Made by a program: the position numbers and the translations under genes. This document shows, one piece after another, positions 11,260 through 18,940 of a DNA stretch of 21,866 nt. The notes below the pieces were generated by a model, which was given only the letters and a program-made list of their open reading frames with translations, was not told the origin of the DNA and made no database searches. Source of the DNA: DATHWB01 sp035544575 (GTDB lineage Bacteria > Actinomycetota > Acidimicrobiia > Spongiisociales > ZC4RG35); contig DATKEC010000122.1 of the NCBI GenBank assembly GCA_035544575.1, forward strand, positions 1 to 21,866. Direction: 5' to 3'. Every line of letters starts with the position of its first letter. Within the stretch, counting starts at the first letter, position 1.

Positions 11260-11948
11260 CACTCGGCGTCACGTCGCTCCTCTCACCGGCGTCGGACCAC
11301 CGCATCACCAGCCTGGTGGCATCAGCCCGGGCGGCCGGCGTGGACATCGAGTTCGTCGACGGGGGGTGGGAGCAGCGACTGGAGGCGCTCCGATCGGGCG
11401 CTGCCACCTCCGGTTGGATCTGTGGCTTGCTTCACGTCCAACTCCAGGCCAGCACGGATTGGCCCCTTCTGGCTGTCGCCGCGCCCCGAGCAACCCGGAG
11501 CGGCCTGGCCGGCGCTCCCGTGTATTTCGGCGATGTCGTCGTCGTTCGGGATTCCGCCCTTCGGGAATTCTCGGATCTGGCAGGGCACAGCTTCACCTAC
11601 AACGAAGCAGCGTCTCTCTCCGGTTTCAGGATGATGGCCGCGCGGTTGACCGAACTCGGCACCGATCTTGGCTTCTTCGGATCGTCCTTTGCGTCGGGAT
11701 CTCACGCCGAGTCGCTGCGATTGGTGGCGAACGGCGCGGCCGACTGTGCAGTCATCGACTCGACGCTGATGGACGATCAGGTGCCCGGATCTGACCAGGT
11801 CCGAGTACTCACCTCCCTCGGTCCGTACCCGGCACCACCACTGATCGCCGACCCGTCGGTGGCAGAACTCGCCCGGACTGCGGCCGCGGCCGCCGGCTGG
11901 GCGAGTCTCGACGAAGACGTGTACGAAGTACTCCGCGCGCTGCCCTGA
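11256..11948 (+). CDS. PhnD-like periplasmic-binding-fold protein lacking a signal peptide
   Basis: 230 residues. The ATG at 11256 overlaps the previous stop (ATGA), and an in-frame stop at 11226 leaves no room for a longer N-terminus, so no signal peptide or lipobox exists: the protein begins directly with its first strand (LGVTSLLS). The family pattern of phosphate/phosphonate-type binding proteins is clear: 'GWICGLLHVQL', 'LAGAPVYFGDVVVVRDSALREFSDLAGHSF', 'YNEAASLSGFRMM', 'FFGSSFASGSHAESLRLVANGAADCAVIDSTLMD'. Normal PhnD homologues are exported and deliver phosphonate or a related anion to an ABC importer. Here there is no permease or ATPase gene nearby. A cytoplasmic sensing, scavenging or enzymatic use of the fold is therefore more likely than transport. 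The ligand is unknown. Confidence 0.8.
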   Translation: MTLGVTSLLSPASDHRITSLVASARAAGVDIEFVDGGWEQRLEALRSGAATSGWICGLLHVQLQASTDWPLLAVAAPRATRSGLAGAPVYFGDVVVVRDSALREFSDLAGHSFTYNEAASLSGFRMMAARLTELGTDLGFFGSSFASGSHAESLRLVANGAADCAVIDSTLMDDQVPGSDQVRVLTSLGPYPAPPLIADPSVAELARTAAAAAGWASLDEDVYEVLRALP

Positions 11949-11959
11949 GGGACCCCGGT

Positions 11960-11965
11960 TAGCGT
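11960..11965 (+). promoter_or_regulatory. -10 box TAGCGT before the DUF4032 gene
   Basis: TAGCGT ends 9 bases before the ATG at 11975, implying a leader of at most a few bases. No Shine-Dalgarno sequence fits in that space. The gene therefore has its own promoter despite being only 26 bases from the preceding gene. Confidence 0.4.
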
Positions 11966-11974
11966 TCGGCCGGC

Positions 11975-13180
11975 ATGCCGCCCGAACTGACGATCCGAAC
12001 GGGTCACCCCGACTTTCTCGACCTGCCGTGGGATGTCTCCCTGCCTGATTGGGACATCGAGAACATCGTCGAACTCCCAAAGGGCATCTCCCGGCACGAG
12101 GTGCGCTTCGTGCAGTACCCGCAGGGTGTCTACGCCATCAAGGAGCTCCCGACCCGCGCCGCCCGCCAGGACTACACCGTCCTGAGGTCGCTCGAGTCAT
12201 TCGGCGGGCCGGCGGTTCGGCCGGTGGGTCTCGTCGAGAAACGGGATCCGGACCGATACTCCGAACGCTCCGCCGCCCTGATCACTGCATACGAGCCATT
12301 CTCGTTCTCGTATCGCGAGTTGGTCCAGGGGCCGGGTTTCGGGGCGCGTCGCACACAGATGCTCGACGCATTCGCCGGACTCCTCGTCGAGCTCCACCTG
12401 GCTGGAGTCTTCTGGGGCGACTGCTCACTGTCCAACGTCCTCTACCGGTTCGACGCCGAGGCAATCGAAACCGTGATGGTCGACGCCGAGACCGCTGAAA
12501 TCTTTGGCGAAGGGACGATCACCGACGGTCGGAGGGTCGAGGACATCGAGATCATGATCATCAACGTCGCCGGCGGCATGGCCGACATTGCGGCGTCCAA
12601 CGGGCTGGATCTCGACGACGCCGATCTGACCCTGGGCGAAGACATCGCCGAGCGGTACTACGGCTTGTGGAAGGAGCTGACCGCGGAGCCCAGCATCGGC
12701 ATCGACGAGCGTTTCCAGATCGGGAACCGGATACGCCGCCTGAACGAGCTCGGCTTCAACGTCGAAGAAGTGGACCTCATCCCCCAGGACGAAGGCGGAT
12801 CCCGCCTGAAGCTCAAACTGCGGGTGGGCGGGCGCAGATTCCACGCCAACCGGCTCAAGGAGCTCACCGGCATCGAGGCGCTCGAACATCAGGCGAAACA
12901 GCTGCTCTCCGACCTCTATTACTTCCAGGCCAAGCAGGGCGTGACGAGTCCGACGGGCAAGAACGTGGCCGCGGTCCAGTGGCGGATCTCCCAGTTCGAG
13001 CCGATGCTCGAGAAGCTGCGGGAACTCCCCGAGATCGTCGATCCCATCCAGGGCTACTGCGACCTGCTTCTCCATCGGTATGTCATGTCCGAGGGGTTCG
13101 GACACGACGTCGGACTCGACGTGGCGTGGGGTGACTGGGTGTCGCGGGGCCGTCCCGGCTACCCGCTGGCGGCGGAGTGA
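11975..13180 (+). CDS. DUF4032 protein with a kinase-like N-terminal domain
   Basis: 401 residues. The N-terminal half looks like a small protein/lipopolysaccharide-kinase fold: a beta-3-type lysine in GVYAIKELP (Lys56), a catalytic-loop-like GDCSLSNVLY (Asp149, Asn154), and a metal-binding-like strand MVDAET (Asp170), in the right order and spacing. The C-terminal half ('IPQDEGGSRLKLKLRVGGRRFHANRLKELTGIEA', 'NVAAVQWRISQFEPMLEKL', 'LLHRYVMSE') is the DUF4032 region typical of actinobacteria. The substrate and function of the family are not established. The ATG at 11975 is supported by the -10 box just upstream. Its last 22 bases overlap the 3' end of the convergent PPOX-fold gene. Confidence 0.85.
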   Translation: MPPELTIRTGHPDFLDLPWDVSLPDWDIENIVELPKGISRHEVRFVQYPQGVYAIKELPTRAARQDYTVLRSLESFGGPAVRPVGLVEKRDPDRYSERSAALITAYEPFSFSYRELVQGPGFGARRTQMLDAFAGLLVELHLAGVFWGDCSLSNVLYRFDAEAIETVMVDAETAEIFGEGTITDGRRVEDIEIMIINVAGGMADIAASNGLDLDDADLTLGEDIAERYYGLWKELTAEPSIGIDERFQIGNRIRRLNELGFNVEEVDLIPQDEGGSRLKLKLRVGGRRFHANRLKELTGIEALEHQAKQLLSDLYYFQAKQGVTSPTGKNVAAVQWRISQFEPMLEKLRELPEIVDPIQGYCDLLLHRYVMSEGFGHDVGLDVAWGDWVSRGRPGYPLAAE

Positions 13181-13722
13181 TCAAACGCTGGCAGGCCGTC
13201 GATGGATCGCGCGTTCTTCGTTGCCCGGTAGGCGTCGAGCTCCGCTGAGGTTCGCGCTCGGCCCCACTGGGTGAGCCGATCCCGCGGTGCCACCAACCCC
13301 ATCAGCGGGACACCGAAACCACATGAGGTCTGGATCCGGGTGACCTCGACATCGATGACAGCGCGGGTCGAGTGCGGCACCTCCCCGAACATCTCGACAC
13401 GCTCTTGGAAGCCTTCACTCCCGATCAGATGCGGTGTGCCCTCCCCGAAGAGTCGGAGAATGCGGGGTGGACCATCGAACGCGCAGAACAGCACGGTGAT
13501 CCGGCCGTTCTCCCGCAGATGGGCGATGGTCTCGGCACCGCTCCCGGTCAGGTCGAGATAGCCCACCCGGTCTTCGTCGAGCACGCGGAACGTGTCGAGT
13601 CCTTTTGGCGAGAGGTTGACATGGCCGTCACCGGCCAGCGGAGCGCTGGCTACGAAGAACACCGGTTGGCGCTCGATCCATTCACGCAACTCGTCGTCGA
13701 TCACCTGCCGTACCGCGCCCAT
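13159..13722 (-). CDS. PPOX-fold (pyridoxamine 5'-phosphate oxidase family) flavoprotein
   Basis: 187 residues. The frame is open much further upstream, but the ATG at 13722 shares its A with the cofH stop (TGATG), which marks the true start. The split-barrel pattern 'RQPVFFVASAPLAGDGHVNLSPKG' (19-41), 'VGYLDLTGSGAETIAHLRENGRITVLFCAFD' (53-83) and 'PRILRLFGEG' (87-95) is that of the PPOX superfamily, which binds FMN, F420 or haem. It is not a canonical PdxH. Its place as the last gene of an F420-core operon suggests use of F420 or a flavin, which is an inference from context. Its 3' end overlaps the convergent DUF4032 gene by 22 bases (13159-13180). Confidence 0.85.
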   Translation of the reverse strand: MGAVRQVIDDELREWIERQPVFFVASAPLAGDGHVNLSPKGLDTFRVLDEDRVGYLDLTGSGAETIAHLRENGRITVLFCAFDGPPRILRLFGEGTPHLIGSEGFQERVEMFGEVPHSTRAVIDVEVTRIQTSCGFGVPLMGLVAPRDRLTQWGRARTSAELDAYRATKNARSIDGLPAFDHSAASG

Positions 13723-15575
13723 CAGGAGAGCCTCGCATAGACGGTGTTCCGGCGGACCGGTCGGCGTCCGGCGGCGAGGATTGCTTCTTCGAACTCGGCG
13801 GGTGTCATCTCCTGTCCGTGGGCAGCGCCGGCTGATCGCGTGATGATCTCGCCCATCAGTGTTCCTCCCAGATCGTTGCAGCCGGCCCCGAGCAGGCGGG
13901 CGCCGCCATCGAGGCCCAACTTCACCCACGACGCCTGGATGTTGTCGATGAGACCGTCGAAGGCGAGTCGGGCAACCGCGTGGATCAGAACCGTCTCGTC
14001 CCAGGTGGGTCCCGGACGAGCAAGTCCGCGCAGGAAGATGGGTGATCCCATGTGGACGAAGGGCAACGGGACGAACTCGGTGAAACCTCCGGTTCGACGT
14101 TGGATCGTCCTGATCACTTCGTAGTGGTTCGCCCACGAACGCGGGTGGTCGATGTGTCCGAACATGACGGTGGCCGTGGCGCGCAGGCCGAGATCGTGGG
14201 CGGTGAGCATGACTTCGGCCCATTGCGCGGTTCTGATCTTGTCGGGACACAGGTGGCGCCGCACGTCGTCGTCGAGGATTTCGGCGGCGGTCCCCGGGAG
14301 CGATCCCAACCCGGCCGCGTGTAGCCGTCCGAGGAAGTCCCGCACGCCCACTCCGAGGGTCTGGGCACCCTGCCACACCTCGAGCGGTGTGAATCCATGG
14401 ATGTGCATGTCCGGAAGCTCGGCCTTGATCGCCTCGACGACCCCCACGTAGAAGTCGCCGGTGAACTCCGGATGGATGCCCCCTTGGAGCGTGACCTCCG
14501 TCGCGCCGCGCGCGGCTGCCTCCCGGGACCGCTCCACGATCTCGGGAATTCCCATGAGATAGGGATCGCCCCGCAGGTTGAGGCTGCGAGGACCCTTCGA
14601 GAACGCGCAGAACCCGCACCGGAAGTAGCACATGTTCGTGTAGTTGATGTTGCGATTCACCACGTAGCTGACATCGTCGCCCGACGTCCGCTGGCGGAGA
14701 GCATCGGCGACCCAGGCCACGGCATCGACCTGATCGCCCCTCGCACTGAACAGGCGCTCGAGTTCGGGCACGGTGGGCGGCGTGCCGGCGAGTGACCTCT
14801 CGAGGATCGGACGCAGCTCGCCGGCACCGGCGAGCTGTGCCGGTGCGGTCCCGGATGTCCAAATCGCATCGGACCACTCGGCAGACAGCCTCCGCTCGGG
14901 AACCGGCAGCGCCTCGTCCTTTCCGGGCGCCCACGAGTAGCGGGGACGAACCGCGCCCGAGCCGTCGACCTGACCCAGCCAGGCGGTGAACACCTCAGCC
15001 GCCAGCTCAGAACGCGCCGTGTCGATGTCGATGCCGAGACCGAACACAGAACGTTCCACGAGCCCCCGGGAACTCAACGCGTCACGGAGTTCGCCGACCC
15101 GGTCCCCGCTCCAATCTCGAAGGATCAGATCTCCCGCTCCTGCGCCCACCGCCGCAACCGCTTGAGCCACGTCGTCGACGAAGACTGAAAGCGTGACCTC
15201 GAGACCGGGAAGGTCGAGTCGCTTCCGCCACTCGCCCACGGCAGAGCGACCAACGCGGACGAAGGCCGGAGACAGCCGGGCGACCGCGTCGAGTGTGGGC
15301 TCCCATGTGTCACCGGCAACAACCGTGATTCGCCATCCACACACCCCGGCTCGCTCGATCGCCGATGCTTCGGCCGGATGGATGACATGAGCGGCGGCCG
15401 GATGAGCGACGGATGCAGACGTCACCAACACGCGCTCGGCGGCGGCCACGACGACCGCCTCGGGATCCGGCGCCTCCAGCTCGAGCACCGTCGTCCCTTC
15501 GCGACGTCGGGTAGCGGCCGAGATCTGGTTGATGTTCTCCGCCGGACGGGAGCGGACGAAAGTGACAGGCTTCAT
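13722..15575 (-). CDS. cofH: FO synthase subunit CofH (radical SAM) with a long N-terminal extension
   Basis: 617 residues from the ATG at 15575, which overlaps the cofG stop (ATGA). CofH couples 5-amino-6-ribitylaminouracil with a tyrosine-derived radical in the first step of FO synthesis for coenzyme F420. The radical-SAM cluster is CYFRCGFC (Cys316, Cys320, Cys323), preceded by VVNRNINYTN and followed by 'GATEVTLQGGIHPEFTG', 'LPGTAAEILDDDVR', 'GGFTEFVPLPFVHM' and 'NDLGGTLMGEIITRSAG', all hallmarks of CofH and of the second half of FbiC. From about residue 205 the protein aligns in style with the FbiC linker. Residues 1-205 are extra and unrecognised: alternating strands and helices with 'LEVTLSVFVDDVAQAVAAVGAGAGDLILRDW', suggestive of part of a TIM-like barrel. 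Stand-alone CofH proteins are usually near 400 residues. The open frame upstream of 15575 is a shadow of cofG. Confidence 0.93.
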   Translation of the reverse strand: MKPVTFVRSRPAENINQISAATRRREGTTVLELEAPDPEAVVVAAAERVLVTSASVAHPAAAHVIHPAEASAIERAGVCGWRITVVAGDTWEPTLDAVARLSPAFVRVGRSAVGEWRKRLDLPGLEVTLSVFVDDVAQAVAAVGAGAGDLILRDWSGDRVGELRDALSSRGLVERSVFGLGIDIDTARSELAAEVFTAWLGQVDGSGAVRPRYSWAPGKDEALPVPERRLSAEWSDAIWTSGTAPAQLAGAGELRPILERSLAGTPPTVPELERLFSARGDQVDAVAWVADALRQRTSGDDVSYVVNRNINYTNMCYFRCGFCAFSKGPRSLNLRGDPYLMGIPEIVERSREAAARGATEVTLQGGIHPEFTGDFYVGVVEAIKAELPDMHIHGFTPLEVWQGAQTLGVGVRDFLGRLHAAGLGSLPGTAAEILDDDVRRHLCPDKIRTAQWAEVMLTAHDLGLRATATVMFGHIDHPRSWANHYEVIRTIQRRTGGFTEFVPLPFVHMGSPIFLRGLARPGPTWDETVLIHAVARLAFDGLIDNIQASWVKLGLDGGARLLGAGCNDLGGTLMGEIITRSAGAAHGQEMTPAEFEEAILAAGRRPVRRNTVYARLS

Positions 15576-16717
15576 CGCGTGAGTTCCTCCAAGCGCGTCG
15601 TGCGAGCATGACCGTGTTCGTCGACGGCCGCCGCGACCTTCTGTGCCAAGCGGGGGTCGATCCACTCCGGGCCCATGAACCCGGGGTACACCGGCAAGCG
15701 GGGGCGGAGCCGGTACCCGGCCGCGTTGGTCCGCGCCTCCAGTTCGTCGAGGTGCGGCCACGGCGCCTCGGGATTGACGAAGTCGATCGTCAAAGGCGAC
15801 ACACCGCCCCAGTCGTTGATTCCGGCATCGAGATACCCTTCGAATCGATCCGTCAGGTTCGGGGGAACCTGAAGATTCATCTCGGCACCCAGGATCCAGC
15901 GCGCCGCCGCCACCACCCGGGCGAACCATCTCGGAATCGGCTCCGCATGCCCGCGCATGCGCGTGTCGGCCTTGGCGCGAAAGTTCTGGACGATGACCTC
16001 CTGGACGTGACCTCCCGCTGCCGCCAACTCGGCCAGGGCGAAGAGCGAGTCCACGATCTCGGCGTTGGTCTCGCCGATGCCGACGAGGATCCCCGTCGTG
16101 AAAGGGACCCGCTCGCGGCCGGCTGCCTCGATGGTCGCCACGCGCACGGCCGGGTCTTTGTCGGGGCTTCCGTGGTGGGGCATTCGGGGCTCGGTGAGAC
16201 GAGGCGAAATGTTCTCGAGCATCATGCCCATGGATACGTTGGTGGGTCGTAACATCCTGATCTCGCTGGGGCTCATGACTCCGGGATTGGCATGCGGGAA
16301 CAACCCGGTCTCCTCCACGACCAGTCGCGACATCACCTCGACATACTCGAGCGTCGTCGCATGACCGTGGGCGGCGAGGAACTCCCTGGCTTGGGGCCAG
16401 CGCTCTTCGGGGCGGTCGCCCAAGGTGAACAGGGCTTCGGTGCAACCGCGTTCGTCACCCGCCCGGGCCACTGCGAGGACGTCATCGGGTTCGAGATAGG
16501 CGCCTCCGGCACCGGGAGGCTTGGCAAACGTGCAGTAGGTGCAGATGTCTCGACAGAGGGTCGTGAGCGGGATGAAGACCTTCCGGCTGTACGTGACGAC
16601 ATCGCCGTGACCGTCACGCGCCAGGCTGGTGGCGGCTGCGAACAGCACTTCGGCGTCGAGCCGGCCGTCGAGAAACGCGATGGCCTGGTCGCGGTCGGGC
16701 TTCTGCAGCGCAGTCAC
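15572..16717 (-). CDS. cofG: FO synthase subunit CofG (radical SAM)
   Basis: 381 residues from the GTG at 16717. CofG completes the deazaflavin ring of FO (7,8-didemethyl-8-hydroxy-5-deazariboflavin) from the CofH product. The [4Fe-4S] motif is CRDICTYC (Cys55, Cys59, Cys62) after 'YSRKVFIPLTTL'. Further family marks are 'GCTEALFTLGDRPE', 'THANPG'-like 'PHANPGVMSPSEI', 'SMGMMLENISPRL', 'TTGILVGIGET', 'QEVIVQNFRAK' and 'LDAGINDWGGVSPLT'. The length equals the first half of actinobacterial FbiC. The start is supported by TACGGT (16724-16729) 6 bases upstream and no Shine-Dalgarno, the same leaderless geometry as lhr. The stop overlaps the cofH start (ATGA). The SDR gene lies 38 bases upstream on the same strand. 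Confidence 0.95.
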   Translation of the reverse strand: MTALQKPDRDQAIAFLDGRLDAEVLFAAATSLARDGHGDVVTYSRKVFIPLTTLCRDICTYCTFAKPPGAGGAYLEPDDVLAVARAGDERGCTEALFTLGDRPEERWPQAREFLAAHGHATTLEYVEVMSRLVVEETGLFPHANPGVMSPSEIRMLRPTNVSMGMMLENISPRLTEPRMPHHGSPDKDPAVRVATIEAAGRERVPFTTGILVGIGETNAEIVDSLFALAELAAAGGHVQEVIVQNFRAKADTRMRGHAEPIPRWFARVVAAARWILGAEMNLQVPPNLTDRFEGYLDAGINDWGGVSPLTIDFVNPEAPWPHLDELEARTNAAGYRLRPRLPVYPGFMGPEWIDPRLAQKVAAAVDEHGHARTTRLEELTR

Positions 16718-16723
16718 GCCAGC

Positions 16724-16729
16724 ACCGTA
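16724..16729 (-). promoter_or_regulatory. -10 box TACGGT, leaderless start of cofG
   Basis: On the minus strand TACGGT ends 6 bases before the GTG at 16717, placing the transcript start on the start codon. It lies in the 38-base gap after the SDR gene, so cofG-cofH-PPOX can be expressed independently of the SDR gene. Confidence 0.5.
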
Positions 16730-16755
16730 TCAGCGGCGGCCGGCTGCATCCCCAC

Positions 16756-17529
16756 TCAGGCCAGCGTGCCGGATGCCCCGGACACGCCGCCATCCACGGG
16801 AAGCACGACGCCGGTGAGCCATGAGGCCTGATCCGAGGCGAGGAACGTGATGGCGGCCGCGACATCCTCAGGGACACCGAGGCGACCCAGCGGGTGGGTC
16901 CGTGCCGCCGCTTCTTCGTCGGCCCAGAGCAATTCGGACAACTTCGTCTTCACGACCGCGGGTGCGACGGCATTCACCCGCACCTTGGGGGCGAGCTCGA
17001 AGGCGAGTTGGTGGGTCAGGTGGATGAGGGCCGCCTTCGAGACGTTGTAAGCACCGATGATCGGACTGGGACGGAGCCCGCCAACGGAGGCGACGTTCAC
17101 GATCGTCCCGCCGTGCTGCTTCATGCCCGCGTGGTATGCGAGCCTGGACCAGACCAGCGGTGCCCGCTGGTTGACCAGCCACGTCTTGTCGATGGCACCC
17201 ATGTCGACGTCCATGATCTGCCCACCCGACGGGTTGGTGCCGGCGTTGTTGACGAGGATGTCGATCCGGCCGAATGCGGTCACGGTGGCCTCGACAACGG
17301 CCCGCACCTCGGCGGCATCGGAGACGTCGCAGACACGGCCCTCGGCGCGGAACCCGCGGCCGCGCATCTCGTCGAGCGCCGGCGCCAGCCACTGCTCGCG
17401 CCTCGCGCACAGCATCAGCGACGCCCCCGCCTCGGCCAGGCCCTCGGCGAATTCCTGGCCCAGTCCGCGTGAGCCGCCCGTCACGATGGCGACGCGGCCC
17501 GTCAGATCGAAGAGATCCCGTACGTTCAT
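16756..17529 (-). CDS. short-chain dehydrogenase/reductase (SDR, classical type)
   Basis: 257 residues from the ATG at 17529; a TTG at 17559 would add 10 residues but the classical SDR start (DLFDLTGRVAIVTGG) fits the ATG. The nucleotide-binding TGGSRGLG is at 17-24, NNAG at 94-97, catalytic Ser148 in NVASVGG, and Tyr161-x3-Lys165 in YNVSK; the C-terminal 'LPVDGGVSGASG' is also typical. It is an NAD(P)-dependent oxidoreductase of unknown substrate. It lies upstream of cofG in the same direction but cofG has its own -10 box, so shared function is uncertain. Its 5' side is only about 30 bases from the point where sequence character changes; no promoter is seen there, so the upstream region may not be native. 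Confidence 0.9.
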   Translation of the reverse strand: MNVRDLFDLTGRVAIVTGGSRGLGQEFAEGLAEAGASLMLCARREQWLAPALDEMRGRGFRAEGRVCDVSDAAEVRAVVEATVTAFGRIDILVNNAGTNPSGGQIMDVDMGAIDKTWLVNQRAPLVWSRLAYHAGMKQHGGTIVNVASVGGLRPSPIIGAYNVSKAALIHLTHQLAFELAPKVRVNAVAPAVVKTKLSELLWADEEAAARTHPLGRLGVPEDVAAAITFLASDQASWLTGVVLPVDGGVSGASGTLA

Positions 17530-17641
17530 GAGCGAGGTGTCGTCCTCAAACGAAGCCAAGGACCCCCTTTTTTCGGGGCCCTCTTCCCGCCGCGACCGGT
17601 TCCGGCCGTCGGAGTTACGGTGATGATCTCGCTGGCGCGTT
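17530..17641. other. spacer holding the junction between two kinds of DNA
   Basis: These 112 bases separate the SDR gene from metK, both on the minus strand. GGACCCC (17560-17566) and the GGGGCCC starting at 17575 can pair with one mismatch around a T-rich loop. The run GGACCCCCTTTTTT (17560-17573) looks like the trailing half of an intrinsic terminator whose leading half is absent. Genes to the left are actinobacterial in type and genes to the right are not, so this is the best candidate for a chimeric joint or transfer boundary. Confidence 0.5.
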
Positions 17642-18805
17642 CTAAACGGCGACGGCTTCGACCCCGGCCGCCGCGCGGATGGCCTCGGCCTTGTCGGTCG
17701 CTTCCCAGGTGAAGTCCGGCTCGTTGCGGCCGAAGTGGCCGTACGCGGCGGTCTTCTTGAAGATGGGGCGGCGGAGGCGGAGCGAGTCGATGATGCCGCG
17801 GGGCGTCATCTGGAAGTTCTCGCGCACGATGTCGACGATCTTCGACTGCTCGATCCGGCCCGTGCCGAACGTGTCGACGTAGATCGAGACCGGATCGGCG
17901 ACGCCGATGGCGTACGCCAGCTGCACCTCCACCTCGTCGGCGATCCCTGAGGCGACCAGGTTCTTGGCGATGTAGCGAGCCATGTAGCTGGCCGAGCGGT
18001 CCACCTTGGTGGGATCTTTTCCGGAGAACGCGCCCCCGCCATGACGGCCCCTGCCGCCGTACGTGTCGACGATGATCTTGCGGCCGGTGAGGCCGGTGTC
18101 GCCCTGTGGGCCGCCCACGACGAATCGTCCGGTTGGATTGATGTGATAGACGGTGTCCTTGTCCAGCAGCTCGGCGGGAACGACCGGCTTGACGACCTTC
18201 TCGATGATGGCGTCGTGCAGATCGCGGTTGCTGACGCTCGGGGAGTGCTGCGTGGAGACGACGATCGCGCTGACTCGAACCGGGCGCTTGCCTTCGTATT
18301 CGACCGTCACCTGCGACTTCCCGTCGGGGCGGAGGAAGTCGAGCTCGTTCGACTTGCGCGTCTCGGTCAGCCGCCGCACGAGCTTGTGCGCGAGCATGAT
18401 CGGGAGCGGCATCAACTCCGCCGTCTCCCGGCAGGCGAATCCGAACATGAGGCCCTGATCGCCCGCCCCACCGGTGTCGACTCCCTGGGCGATGTCGGGC
18501 GACTGCGGATCGATCGAGGAGACCACGGCGCACGTTTCACTGTCGAATCCGTACTTGGCGCGCGTGTAGCCGATTTCCTTGATTGTATTCCGGACGATCG
18601 ACGGAAAGTCGACGTAGGTTTTGGTGGTGATCTCACCGGAGATCATGGCCAGGCCGGTCGTGACGAGCGTCTCGCACGCCACGCGACCGAGCGGGTCCTC
18701 GGCCAGCACGGCGTCGAGGATTGCGTCGGAGATCTGGTCGGCAATCTTGTCCGGATGGCCCTCGGTGACCGATTCGGACGTGAAAAGGGTTCTGTAATTC
18801 GACAT
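17642..18805 (-). CDS. metK: S-adenosylmethionine synthetase
   Basis: 387 residues, the usual length. MetK makes S-adenosylmethionine from methionine and ATP in the cytoplasm. Signature stretches are present: SVTEGHPDKIADQ (12-24), GAGDQGLMFGF (113-123), HINPTGRFVVGGP (221-233) and GGGAFSGKD (256-264), followed by PTKVDRSA. The ATG at 18805 is preceded on the minus strand by GAGGA and AGGAG. The wording of variable parts ('MSNYRTLFTSESV', 'EITTKTYVDFPSIVRNTIKEIGY', 'RLRRPIFKKTAAYGHFGR') is of the Acidobacteria/deep-branching bacterial kind rather than the actinobacterial kind ('ICDQISDSILD...VAGEVTT'). That is the main protein-level reason to suspect a junction to its left. No SAM riboswitch structure was recognised upstream. 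Confidence 0.95.
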   Translation of the reverse strand: MSNYRTLFTSESVTEGHPDKIADQISDAILDAVLAEDPLGRVACETLVTTGLAMISGEITTKTYVDFPSIVRNTIKEIGYTRAKYGFDSETCAVVSSIDPQSPDIAQGVDTGGAGDQGLMFGFACRETAELMPLPIMLAHKLVRRLTETRKSNELDFLRPDGKSQVTVEYEGKRPVRVSAIVVSTQHSPSVSNRDLHDAIIEKVVKPVVPAELLDKDTVYHINPTGRFVVGGPQGDTGLTGRKIIVDTYGGRGRHGGGAFSGKDPTKVDRSASYMARYIAKNLVASGIADEVEVQLAYAIGVADPVSIYVDTFGTGRIEQSKIVDIVRENFQMTPRGIIDSLRLRRPIFKKTAAYGHFGRNEPDFTWEATDKAEAIRAAAGVEAVAV

Positions 18806-18911
18806 GGGTCCTCAGGCTCCTGGGATTTCCAGCGGTAAATCGGGGCATCGTACCAATGGGGCCTGGGTGGGTCAACGAAGAGGAGATCACAGATCACGGT
18901 TCACCGTTCAA

Positions 18912-18925
18912 CGGTGTCCTCACCG
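18912..18925. repeat. small palindrome with TCCT loop
   Basis: Arms CGGTG and CACCG enclose TCCT. Its core GGTGTCCTCACC (18913-18924) is repeated, reverse-complemented, at 19018-19029 and in direct orientation at 20788-20799, linking the three sites as one repeat family. Confidence 0.6.
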
Positions 18926-18940
18926 CCGCCCCCCACTTCT

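Noticed and set aside
15576..16445. Upstream extension of the cofH frame to 907 codons
   Set aside because: This part is the shadow of cofG in another frame; the ATGA overlap at 15572-15575 gives the true cofH start.
18806..18870. SAM riboswitch upstream of metK
   Set aside because: The leader before the repeats is short, and I could not find the helices or conserved bases of any SAM riboswitch class.
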